Shown here: one piece after another, positions 24,865 to 32,035 of the stretch
Position numbering within the stretch: the stretch's first letter is position 1
Layout: each line of letters begins with the position of its first letter
Assembly (NCBI GenBank): GCA_900317055.1
Contig: ONFF01000015.1
Location: 62,001-126,000, forward strand
Length of the DNA: 64,000 bases
Direction: 5' to 3'
Source of the DNA: an uncultured Bacteroidales bacterium
Lineage (GTDB): Bacteria > Bacteroidota > Bacteroidia > Bacteroidales > F082
Made by a program: the position numbers and the translations under genes
Notes under the pieces: generated by a model
Seen by the model: only the letters and a program-made list of their open reading frames with translations
Databases searched by the model: none
Told to the model about the DNA's origin: nothing

Positions 24865-27789
24865 TTATCGCACCACAAATTTCCGCGTCTCGCCCGCAAA
24901 GGTAATGAAATACATGCCTTGAGGCAATGAAGACACATTAATCTGCTGGTTATCAGCGTTTATGTTGCCTGAAAGGACGGTTTCTGAGCCTGTCGAAGAA
25001 GTCGAGGGGCCTTCTTCTTCAATCCCATGCAATTCATCATAAATCGCGTCGCAGTCCTCGTCGCCAGGTTTGAACACCAATTCGTCCTCAATCCAGTAGC
25101 AGCGCAGACCTTCCACGAGGATGCCGTCGCGGTTGTCCATTAGCCTTTCGGGGAAGAAACTGGTGAGGTGGCCGATGCCGCACACGATGTCGCCGCTGAA
25201 GTAGTCGTCCACATCGCTTACGCGAAGCATCCTATAGGTTTTGCCTTCGTATTCAACGGTTTCCACGGCATCAACATGCATGATGAGGCTTTCCGTGCCG
25301 ACTTTAATCGTCCAACTGTCGCCTTCTTCGGCCCCAAAGTCATACAGCACGGTAAACTCCTCCAAGGTCTTGTTCCACCAATACACCTTACCGTCGCGCA
25401 CATAGACATACTCGCGCGTCACCTCATCGCGCAATCCCTTGTCGTAAAGCGTGTTGATTTTCACAAGGATATGCGTCTGCTCATCGTTGATGATGGTGTC
25501 GCCCGCCTGATACATGTATTGGTAGGTGATGCTGCCGTTCTCGTTCTCGATTTCGTAGTACCATTCCGAAGGGAAAGCAATCACATTGGGAATGTCGTCG
25601 GCATTAGGGATGCTTTTCCAGTATTGTTGATTACCTTGGAAATACAAGTGATTGTCTGGGCTTTTTGTGACAAAACCATCTTCACCACCGGGAGCCATTG
25701 TCCATAGAGGAAGATTTTCAACCGTGTTGTAAAAATGCTCGCCATGGTCTAATGAATAGGCCAAAACCGCAGTGTTATATGTGGTCATAGCAGTCTTGTA
25801 TACAATGCCATTCTCGGCAATGCCAACACTATTGGCCCAAAAGGCATAAAAGCCTGGTGTATGCTCAAAGTCCAAAAACTCGCCTCCGTAATATGCGCCA
25901 CAAACCACATTGCCTTCAGGGTCAAACTCCATATCTTTGATACCAACACCCTCAAAAGCAACAAGTTCCCAATTGCGCATATCAGAAAGGGTGGAATGGT
26001 AAACGCCCATGTTTGATCCAGAGTAATACCAAATGCTGAGGTACACATCGCCGTTTTCGTTGACGAGAACATCACTGATTTCTTGGTAGTCTTCCATGAA
26101 AGCGAAGCGTGTCGAATCCCATGTGGCACCGCCGTCAAGCGTCCAAGTAATGAAAGGAGATGACCATCCAACAAGTGTGTCGTTAGAAGGTGAATACATG
26201 CTCATGTCCTGAAAATAGCTGAATCCCGTGCCTTCATTAATGGGTGCTGTCTGCTGCCAAGTGTCGCCGTTATCGTCGGAATAGTTGACAATGCGACCTT
26301 GTACCAGGAACATTCTGCCTTTGTTTCCGATGGCGAGATTTCCTCCAAAACCTCCGGTAAACACGGTTTCCCAAGTTTCGCCTTCATCGCGCGAGCGTTG
26401 CAGGGTGCCGGGAATACCGGGATCAGTGCCGAACAGGTCGCCTTGGGCATTCACACCCACAAGAGAGCCAGGAACACTGAGGAGTTTCCAAATATTATGC
26501 ACCCCATTGCCGCCGTTTGAAAGGCCTCCGGCAATAAAGAAGAAATAACCGCTTTCCTCTCCTTCGGAACTATGACAATAGAGGTGTGTCACGGTTTGCT
26601 CTTCAGGGAAATTGACCAAAGTGACCGCAACCTCAAGAAATCCACCAGCCGGGATTTCGTAAGGCAGGCTGTGCGAAGGCACCATTTCAAGATAGTTGGT
26701 GCCGTATTCGCGAATCTCATAAACCGTGATGCTTTGCAAGGCATTGGTGTTGTGCAGGTAGAAGGATTGTGTCAAAGGAGTGTTTTCATCGAAAGTAACC
26801 CCTTGCATAGGTATGTATTGCAGACCTTCGTCCCAGGCCTCCTCGTTGACCCTAACGATGACTTGCTTGTTACCAATCGAGGTTGTAATGTTGATATAAA
26901 TGGTTTGATAGCCTTTATAACCTATGGCATTCAATTCCACTTCTATCTCTGTAGATTGATTGGGCTGCAAAGTTTGGGGAAAAGTTGCGTAGACTATCAG
27001 CATATTGTTGTTGGGCTGAATATCAATGTCTGAAATTGTGACAGGATTGTCTGTCTGATTAATAAGGTGGATGGTCTGAGATTCATAATACGACTCAAAG
27101 GTCAGCGTTGTTGGCGAAATTACCAAATCGCCATGCTGCGAAGGATAAACGAAATAACAACTATTAATACTTGGATAGGAATTTTGCCATATCAAATCAC
27201 CGTCCTCATAATAACAAAGGAGGTCAGTCGACCCTCCCACTAAAAAATGTGATCCTGAATCAATTATCCCATAAAGGCTGCCAATACCTTCAATCCATAC
27301 TTCCTGTTCACCATTACCAAAAGGATATTCCAACACGATTTGTTGTCTTGGTTCTTCATTAACGAGGATTTCTCCCTTTTCGACAACGACCATGCAACAC
27401 TCATAAAACCCATAGTCACACATGCAAATGGTATCTCCAACTTCCATTGAGAAATCATATAAGAGATGTTCATCAGAAGTGGAAGGTCTACGAGAGAAGA
27501 CTTGCCCATCCTCGGTTTCTCTGAGAAAGCCCCAGAGATTCCAACCTGTAAGGTCTTCGTTCCTTGTCGCATACATCACTTTGTACGGCACGCCATCCAC
27601 CAGCGTATCACCTTCGATTTTATAAATGTCGGTATACCTGTGCGGCGGCTCCGGCGGATTCCAAGGATAGGAAAACAGCACATTCCATTGTTTTCCATCC
27701 TCGACGATAGGATGATAGTCTTGTGCTTTCATGGTCATCCCGCCCATCATCATCAGGGCAATCACTGCGATAAAACTAAGGTGTTTCAT
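24865..27789 (-). CDS. Large secreted BNR-like protein with half-deleted T9SS domain
   Basis: A 974-residue exported protein; the chosen start gives a signal peptide (MKHLSFIAVIALMMMGGMTM). An N-terminal module resembles those of the neighbour (VEDGKQWNVLFSYPWN ... VWIEGIGSLYG). A middle beta-sandwich region follows (about 225-420, ASPM/Ig-like), then BNR/Ycf48-like repeats (RSRDEGETWETVF, YSDDNGDTWQQ, TLDGGATWDS), then the module shared with both neighbours. The end is unusual. After HGIEEEGPSTSSTGSE it jumps directly to TVLSGNINADNQQ ... KFVVR, so the YPNPTNG...ITNLxGQ half of the sorting domain is missing. The join coincides with a doubled TTCGACAGG repeat, consistent with a deletion by recombination between repeats. 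Confidence 0.8.
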   Translation of the reverse strand: MKHLSFIAVIALMMMGGMTMKAQDYHPIVEDGKQWNVLFSYPWNPPEPPHRYTDIYKIEGDTLVDGVPYKVMYATRNEDLTGWNLWGFLRETEDGQVFSRRPSTSDEHLLYDFSMEVGDTICMCDYGFYECCMVVVEKGEILVNEEPRQQIVLEYPFGNGEQEVWIEGIGSLYGIIDSGSHFLVGGSTDLLCYYEDGDLIWQNSYPSINSCYFVYPSQHGDLVISPTTLTFESYYESQTIHLINQTDNPVTISDIDIQPNNNMLIVYATFPQTLQPNQSTEIEVELNAIGYKGYQTIYINITTSIGNKQVIVRVNEEAWDEGLQYIPMQGVTFDENTPLTQSFYLHNTNALQSITVYEIREYGTNYLEMVPSHSLPYEIPAGGFLEVAVTLVNFPEEQTVTHLYCHSSEGEESGYFFFIAGGLSNGGNGVHNIWKLLSVPGSLVGVNAQGDLFGTDPGIPGTLQRSRDEGETWETVFTGGFGGNLAIGNKGRMFLVQGRIVNYSDDNGDTWQQTAPINEGTGFSYFQDMSMYSPSNDTLVGWSSPFITWTLDGGATWDSTRFAFMEDYQEISDVLVNENGDVYLSIWYYSGSNMGVYHSTLSDMRNWELVAFEGVGIKDMEFDPEGNVVCGAYYGGEFLDFEHTPGFYAFWANSVGIAENGIVYKTAMTTYNTAVLAYSLDHGEHFYNTVENLPLWTMAPGGEDGFVTKSPDNHLYFQGNQQYWKSIPNADDIPNVIAFPSEWYYEIENENGSITYQYMYQAGDTIINDEQTHILVKINTLYDKGLRDEVTREYVYVRDGKVYWWNKTLEEFTVLYDFGAEEGDSWTIKVGTESLIMHVDAVETVEYEGKTYRMLRVSDVDDYFSGDIVCGIGHLTSFFPERLMDNRDGILVEGLRCYWIEDELVFKPGDEDCDAIYDELHGIEEEGPSTSSTGSETVLSGNINADNQQINVSSLPQGMYFITFAGETRKFVVR
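24984..25011 (-). repeat. Doubled TTCGACAGG repeat at the sorting-domain deletion
   Basis: On the minus strand GGCCCCTCGACT-TCTTCGACAGG-CTCAGAAACC encodes G-P-S-T-S-S-T-G-S-E-T, which looks like two overlapping copies of the family unit. It is followed directly by the second half of the sorting domain. Confidence 0.7.
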
Positions 27790-27948
27790 AGGTCTTATTA
27801 TTTGATTGTTATTACTTTGTATTTCTTTTTTATTGCTTCGCAAGAAATCTATCAAAATGATTTGAAAATCCATTAAAAATAGTATTTGATTGATTTTGAG
27901 TGATTTTATAATGATTTTTCTATGATTTCTCGGCCTTGGCCGATCCAA

Positions 27949-29421
27949 TCATACAGCATTTACGATTTCCTCAAAAGTGCGGTTATCATCCCCGAGGTCC
28001 ATCTTCATCTGTTTTATGCGGGTTTTGCGTTTGTAGTATGAGTCGGTCTGGGTGTCCAACAAGATGGAAATCACTTGGTTGGAAAAGCCGTTTTTCGAGA
28101 GGCAGCAGATGCGTACATCCCACTTGCTGAGTTTGGGGTAGAGTTGCAACAGCCGCTGCGAGAAGCCGTCGAAGACCAAGTCGGTGAGGCTGATGAAGTC
28201 GTTCCAGTCGTTGTCGGTCAGCTCGAAGTTGAGCGAGTCGTTGTTCACTTCTTCCGTGAGGGCTTGCGCAGTGGTCATGATCTTGTTTCGCGTCAAGATT
28301 TTCTGGATCGACATCAAATCCTTCGGTGGGAGGGTCTGCTGGCTGCGGCGCAGTTCGTCGTTGGTGCGGATAAGGTTCTCCATGTCGCTCACCAGCTCGT
28401 GGATGCGGTTCTGGTCGCGCTCCACCTGCCGCCCAAAGTGCTCCATCTCCAGTTTGTGGTCGCTGATTTTCTTCCTCACAATCAGCAGGATGACGAGCAA
28501 GGCAATGACAGCTAAGGCGATAATCAGGTAGAGTTTCAGATCGCGGGTGCGGTGTAGGCTCTCCAACTCGCTCTGTTGGGCTTTCAACTCATATTCCGCC
28601 TTGATTCTTTGCATGGTCTCACTGGAGTGCTCCGCGTCGGCTTGCACCAGATTATCTGAAAAATTCGTGTGGTATTTCACTGCCTGCTGGTAGTCGCCCT
28701 CGCTGTAGGCGATGGCGTAAAGCGTTTGATAGACAGACATCTTCAGCCCGGCACGCTCGCTGCGGAGGGCTTGGTTCAAGTAGGACTTCGCCTTCTCGTT
28801 TTCGCGCGAGTAATAATAAAGGATGCCCAAAGTCATGTGGGCGATGTCGGTGTCATTATCATTGAGGCCGATTTCCAAGGCTTGGTTGACGCTCTCGATG
28901 CCTTTGGCGAAGTTGCCCGTTTCCATGTAATAGTCGCGACCCATTTCGAGATAAAGGTCGCCGAGCATGGCTTTGTCGTTGAGGAAGGTGGCGACGCGGA
29001 AGGCCGAGTCGTAGTATTGCTTGGCTTGGGTGTATTGTTCCTGTGCCCGCACCGCCCGACCGCTGTTGCGGTAGGCATTCATCATGCCTGTGGAGTCGGC
29101 GGTCTGCTTAAAGCAGTTCAGTGCCTGCTGATGTTTCTTGAAGGCATCCTCAAAGAGGCCGTGCTTGAGGTACATGGCACCAAGGTTGTCGCAGAGCTGG
29201 CCTTCCAATTGGAGGGTTTCGTCAGTCTTGTCGGAACGCTGCACGAGAGCCAGCCCTTGCAGGAACTTCTCGGCGGCTTCTTCGGAGCGGCGTTGCTCGC
29301 GCAGTTGCACACCTTCATTATATAAGGTTTGAGCTTGTTCCATGCGCTTGGTTGGGCTGTCGCAAGAAGCCAGCGCGAGGACTGCAGTGATTAGGATTAG
29401 TGGTTTCAAGTATGTTTTCAT
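27949..29421 (-). CDS. TPR transmembrane regulator with C-terminal LuxR-type HTH
   Basis: About 490 residues from MKTYLKPLILITAVLALASC. The N-terminus has a lipobox (LASC). Residues about 25-320 contain tetratricopeptide repeats (AEKFLQGLAL, AFKKHQQALNCF, SYLNQALRSE). A strong membrane helix follows (LYLIIALAVIALLVILLIVR), then a coiled-coil (KISDHKLEMEHFGRQVERD) and a C-terminal helix-turn-helix region (LSKWDVRICCLSKNGFSNQV ... YYKRKTRIKQMK). This is the usual plan of Bacteroidales one-component membrane regulators: periplasmic TPR sensor, cytoplasmic DNA binding. It is the first gene upstream of the three secreted BNR genes on the same strand, so it may control them. The upstream extension of the frame is repeat DNA and not coding. 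Confidence 0.78.
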   Translation of the reverse strand: MKTYLKPLILITAVLALASCDSPTKRMEQAQTLYNEGVQLREQRRSEEAAEKFLQGLALVQRSDKTDETLQLEGQLCDNLGAMYLKHGLFEDAFKKHQQALNCFKQTADSTGMMNAYRNSGRAVRAQEQYTQAKQYYDSAFRVATFLNDKAMLGDLYLEMGRDYYMETGNFAKGIESVNQALEIGLNDNDTDIAHMTLGILYYYSRENEKAKSYLNQALRSERAGLKMSVYQTLYAIAYSEGDYQQAVKYHTNFSDNLVQADAEHSSETMQRIKAEYELKAQQSELESLHRTRDLKLYLIIALAVIALLVILLIVRKKISDHKLEMEHFGRQVERDQNRIHELVSDMENLIRTNDELRRSQQTLPPKDLMSIQKILTRNKIMTTAQALTEEVNNDSLNFELTDNDWNDFISLTDLVFDGFSQRLLQLYPKLSKWDVRICCLSKNGFSNQVISILLDTQTDSYYKRKTRIKQMKMDLGDDNRTFEEIVNAV

Positions 29422-29464
29422 AGTCATTCTACTTTTTGACGCGGGACTACTAGCTTCACCCAAA

Positions 29465-29556
29465 ACCGTCATTGCGGGCCTGACCCGCAATCTCTCGTGC
29501 GTAAGGAGTATGTCTTCGCGCTCGGGAGATGGCGGATGTTCCTCCGCCATGACGGT
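29465..29556. repeat. TCATTGCGGGC...GCCATGA palindromic repeat, copy 2
   Basis: Outer arms ACCGTCAT and ATGACGGT; inner hairpins GCGGGCCTGACCCGC and GGCGGATGTTCCTCCGCC. Same family as 12064-12151. It lies in the leader of the TPR regulator gene, between its promoter box (29600) and its start (29421). Confidence 0.75.
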
Positions 29557-29599
29557 GTAAAGTGTAAGGGTAGTTTCCCCAGTCCTTTGTCCGTCATTG

Positions 29600-29607
29600 C
29601 AAAAATA
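29600..29607 (-). promoter_or_regulatory. -7 promoter box (TATTTTTG) of the TPR regulator
   Basis: CAAAAATA on the plus strand. It implies a leader of about 175 nt that includes the palindromic repeat at 29465-29556. Confidence 0.5.
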
Positions 29608-29756
29608 TAGCAAAAAAACATTTGTCAAGAGGTGCGAGGCTCACCAGAAGGCGATGTCCCTACTTTTTTGGGATGTCCTTATCAGATTATTCTGTAAATC
29701 AACAAAATAACATTCTGCCACAAAAGCCGATGTCCTTACTTTTTTATGCGAAAAAA
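29608..29756. other. Non-coding spacer with CGATGTCCyTACTTTTTT direct repeats
   Basis: The gap between the TPR gene (29421) and rng (29811) is 389 bases. Besides the repeat and promoter listed, it holds two direct copies of CGATGTCC-y-TACTTTTTT (29652-29669 and 29728-29745), with a partial GGATGTCCTTA between them. No gene is seen. Confidence 0.5.
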
Positions 29757-29782
29757 GCCGTCCCATTATCGTTTGGGACGGC
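29757..29782 (-). terminator. Rho-independent terminator of rng
   Basis: GCCGTCCCA ... TGGGACGGC followed on the minus strand by TTTTTT, 29 bases after the rng stop. Confidence 0.85.
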
Positions 29783-29810
29783 TTTTCGAGGTTTTTTTGG
29801 CAGCACTTCC

Positions 29811-31403
29811 TTATAGTTTGATGTCGTCGCCGTTGGCGTTTTGGAAGTTGTACTGCAAAACATGGAATTCGGGCATCGACTGCACCGTGAATTTCTTGCC
29901 GTATTTCTTCATCCATTTGCGGCGAATCGAAAACAGGCCATCTATGCAGAGGTAGGAATAGATGAAGGGATGCACCTGCAAGGTCAGATGATTCTCGTTT
30001 TGGTCGACCATGAGGTACTTGAGGTGGTTTTCGATTTCGTCGATGAAGAGGATGGCGGGGCGAATCTTGCCTTCGCCGGCGCACACAGGGCATTTCTCCT
30101 GCACCTGTACCTCCGTCTCGGGACGCACGCGCTGGCGTGTGATTTGGATGAGGCCGAACTTTGTCGGGGGAAGAATGGTGTGCTTGGCACGGTCGTGGGC
30201 CATGGCTTCGACCAAGGCGTCAAACAGATCCTTGCGATGTTTGGCTTCGTGCATGTCGATGAAGTCGACGATGATGATGCCGCCCATGTCGCGCAAACGC
30301 AACTGGCGCGCGATTTCCTTGGCGGCTTCAATGTTGACTTGGAAAGCGTTGTCTTCCTGCGAATTCTCCTTGTTCACCCGATGGCCGCTGTTCACATCGA
30401 TGACATGCATGGCCTCGGTGTGCTCGATGACAAGGTAGACACCGTTTCTGATAGTGACGATCTTACCGAAAAAGCCTTTGATTTGCTTGGTAACATTGAA
30501 ATAGTCAAAGATAGGTTCTTTGCCTTTGTAAAGTTGCACAATATCAACTTTTTGCGGTGCGAAAGTCTGGATGTTTTTCTGGATCTCTTCATAGAGTTTC
30601 TCGTCGTTCACATGGATATTGTTGAACGACTCGTTGAGCAAATCGCGCAGCATGACACTGGTTTGGTCCATCTCGCTGACCATCCTGCCGAAAGTCGTCA
30701 TCTTCTTCATCTCGATGATGCACTGTTCCCACTTGGAAATCAAGGAACGCAAATCGGCGTCGAGGTCGGCCACTTTCTTGCCTTCGGCGACAGTACGGAT
30801 GATGACGCCATAGTTGGCGGGCTTGATGCTCTGAATCAGACGGCGGAGACGGTTGCGTTCCTCGCTGCTGCGGATTTTTTGGGATACCGAAATGCGGTTG
30901 GAGAAGGGGACGAGCACGAGATAACGACCCGCGAAGGAGACCTCAGCGGTAATTCTCGGTCCTTTGGTGTGGATAGGCTCCTTAGCGATTTGCACGGGAA
31001 TCAGGTCGCCTACATTGAGCAGATCCCCAATCTTGCCGTTCTTGGGCAGGTCGGGCTCAAGCTTGAACTTGTCCATAGGCACATCGTCGCCACCGACGAC
31101 CGCCTTCTTGTACTTGATCAGCGAATTGGCCTGCAGGCCTAGGTCAAGATAGTGCAGAAAAGCCTCTTTGGGATAGCCCACATCGACGAAAGCCGCGTTG
31201 AGGCCAGGCAATATCTTCTTCACCCTACCCAGATAAACATCACCAACTGCAAACTGGTTGTTGGTCTTTTCTCTGTGAAGTTCGACAAGCGAATTGTCTT
31301 CCAGAAGAGCGATGTCAACCTCCGAAGCGTGCGAATTGATGACCAAGTCGCGCGTCACTGTCTTCACTTCCACTGCAACCTCTTGCTGTTGTTCTTCAGA
31401 CAT
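29811..31403 (-). CDS. rng: Ribonuclease E/G family endoribonuclease
   Basis: A 530-residue cytoplasmic endoribonuclease for rRNA and mRNA processing. Seen: S1-like RNA-binding region (GDVYLGRVKKILPGLNAAFVD, about 45-125); catalytic Asp residues in VIDVNSGHR and VDFIDM; the R-Q-L-R-L-R-D-M-G-G core; and a Zn-link CPVCAGEGK near the end. The length is near that of RNase G, without the long RNase E scaffold tail. It lies after the HU/small-basic-protein pair but behind a hairpin terminator at 31442. Confidence 0.92.
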   Translation of the reverse strand: MSEEQQQEVAVEVKTVTRDLVINSHASEVDIALLEDNSLVELHREKTNNQFAVGDVYLGRVKKILPGLNAAFVDVGYPKEAFLHYLDLGLQANSLIKYKKAVVGGDDVPMDKFKLEPDLPKNGKIGDLLNVGDLIPVQIAKEPIHTKGPRITAEVSFAGRYLVLVPFSNRISVSQKIRSSEERNRLRRLIQSIKPANYGVIIRTVAEGKKVADLDADLRSLISKWEQCIIEMKKMTTFGRMVSEMDQTSVMLRDLLNESFNNIHVNDEKLYEEIQKNIQTFAPQKVDIVQLYKGKEPIFDYFNVTKQIKGFFGKIVTIRNGVYLVIEHTEAMHVIDVNSGHRVNKENSQEDNAFQVNIEAAKEIARQLRLRDMGGIIIVDFIDMHEAKHRKDLFDALVEAMAHDRAKHTILPPTKFGLIQITRQRVRPETEVQVQEKCPVCAGEGKIRPAILFIDEIENHLKYLMVDQNENHLTLQVHPFIYSYLCIDGLFSIRRKWMKKYGKKFTVQSMPEFHVLQYNFQNANGDDIKL

Positions 31404-31441
31404 AGTGTTTTTACTTTGGGGTTAACGATTTGATTGATAAA

Positions 31442-31483
31442 ACAATAACACAACAATGGGGAAAACCAATGCTGTGTTATTGT
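31442..31483 (-). terminator. Long hairpin terminator between the small basic protein gene and rng
   Basis: ACAATAACACAACAATGG and CCAATGCTGTGTTATTGT are near-perfect inverted arms around a 6-base loop. On the minus strand the stem is followed by TTTTATC. Confidence 0.65.
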
Positions 31484-31505
31484 CGTGTTTAGGCTCAAGA
31501 AGAGC

Positions 31506-31595
31506 TTATTTCTTCTTGTGTCTGTCCTTTCTCAAGCGTTTTTTGCGCTTGTGAGTCGACATCTTGTGTCTCTTGTGTTTTTTACCGTTTGGCAT
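31506..31595 (-). CDS. 29-residue basic protein, AURKAIP1/COX24 (mS38)-like
   Basis: The frame runs from an ATG at 31595 to TAA at 31506 and encodes 29 residues starting MPNGKKHKRHKMSTHKRKK and ending in RHKKK; about two thirds are Lys, Arg or His. The motif KRHKMxTHKRKKRLRK is what I know from the tiny AURKAIP1/COX24-type proteins of Bacteroidota, related to a mitochondrial ribosomal protein, so a role on the ribosome is the best guess. It lies 24 bases after the HU gene on the same strand and is probably co-transcribed. Gene finders usually miss it because of its size. Confidence 0.8.
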   Translation of the reverse strand: MPNGKKHKRHKMSTHKRKKRLRKDRHKKK

Positions 31596-31619
31596 AATAT
31601 AAAGATTTTTGTTGATTTC

Positions 31620-31892
31620 TTACTTAACAGCGTTCATAAAGGTCTTGGCAGGCTTAAAGGCCGGAATCTTGTGGGCGGGGATGGTGATGGCGATGTTCTT
31701 GCCAATATTGCGGCCGGTCTTTTCAGCTCTGGTCTTGATGATGAAGCTGCCGAAGCCTCTCAGATAAACATTCTCACCCTTAGCCATGGCGTTCTTCACT
31801 ACTTCCATGAAGTTCTCAACAACATTCTGGACAGCACCTTTCTCAATGCCGGTCTTGTTTGCGATTTCAGCAACGATTTCTGCTTTAGTCAT
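31620..31892 (-). CDS. hup: HU/IHF-family DNA-binding protein
   Basis: A 90-residue histone-like protein. Starts MTKAEIVAEIANKTGI, with the conserved core GENVYLRGFGSFIIKTRAEKTGRN and the proline-bearing beta arm end (IPAHKIPAFKPAK). It bends DNA and organises the nucleoid. The promoter box at 31942-31949 gives a leader of about 45 nt. It is divergent from mutY. Confidence 0.93.
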   Translation of the reverse strand: MTKAEIVAEIANKTGIEKGAVQNVVENFMEVVKNAMAKGENVYLRGFGSFIIKTRAEKTGRNIGKNIAITIPAHKIPAFKPAKTFMNAVK

Positions 31893-31941
31893 TTTTTTCC
31901 TTATTTAATGGTTAGTTATAATGTTTGTTGTAAATTTGCGG

Positions 31942-31949
31942 CAAAGGTA
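31942..31949 (-). promoter_or_regulatory. -7 promoter box (TACCTTTG) of the HU gene
   Basis: CAAAGGTA on the plus strand, 50 bases before the HU start; good match to TAnnTTTG. Confidence 0.6.
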
Positions 31950-32035
31950 CGAACATTTTTGATACGCAGACCCTATTAATGCAATTTTTTTCTTCTAATG
32001 AGTTATAAATAAAGAATTTCGCCCCACAAACAACG

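Noticed and set aside
18106-27789. Sialidase activity for the BNR-repeat proteins
   Set aside because: The repeats are of the BNR/Ycf48 propeller type, but no arginine triad or Asp-box set with catalytic Tyr/Glu was found; they are better described as propeller-like surface proteins.
29422-29628. N-terminal extension of the TPR regulator containing a GETTLTLYTVMAEEHPPSP-type peptide
   Set aside because: This is the palindromic repeat at 29465-29556 read as protein; the lipoprotein signal begins at 29421.
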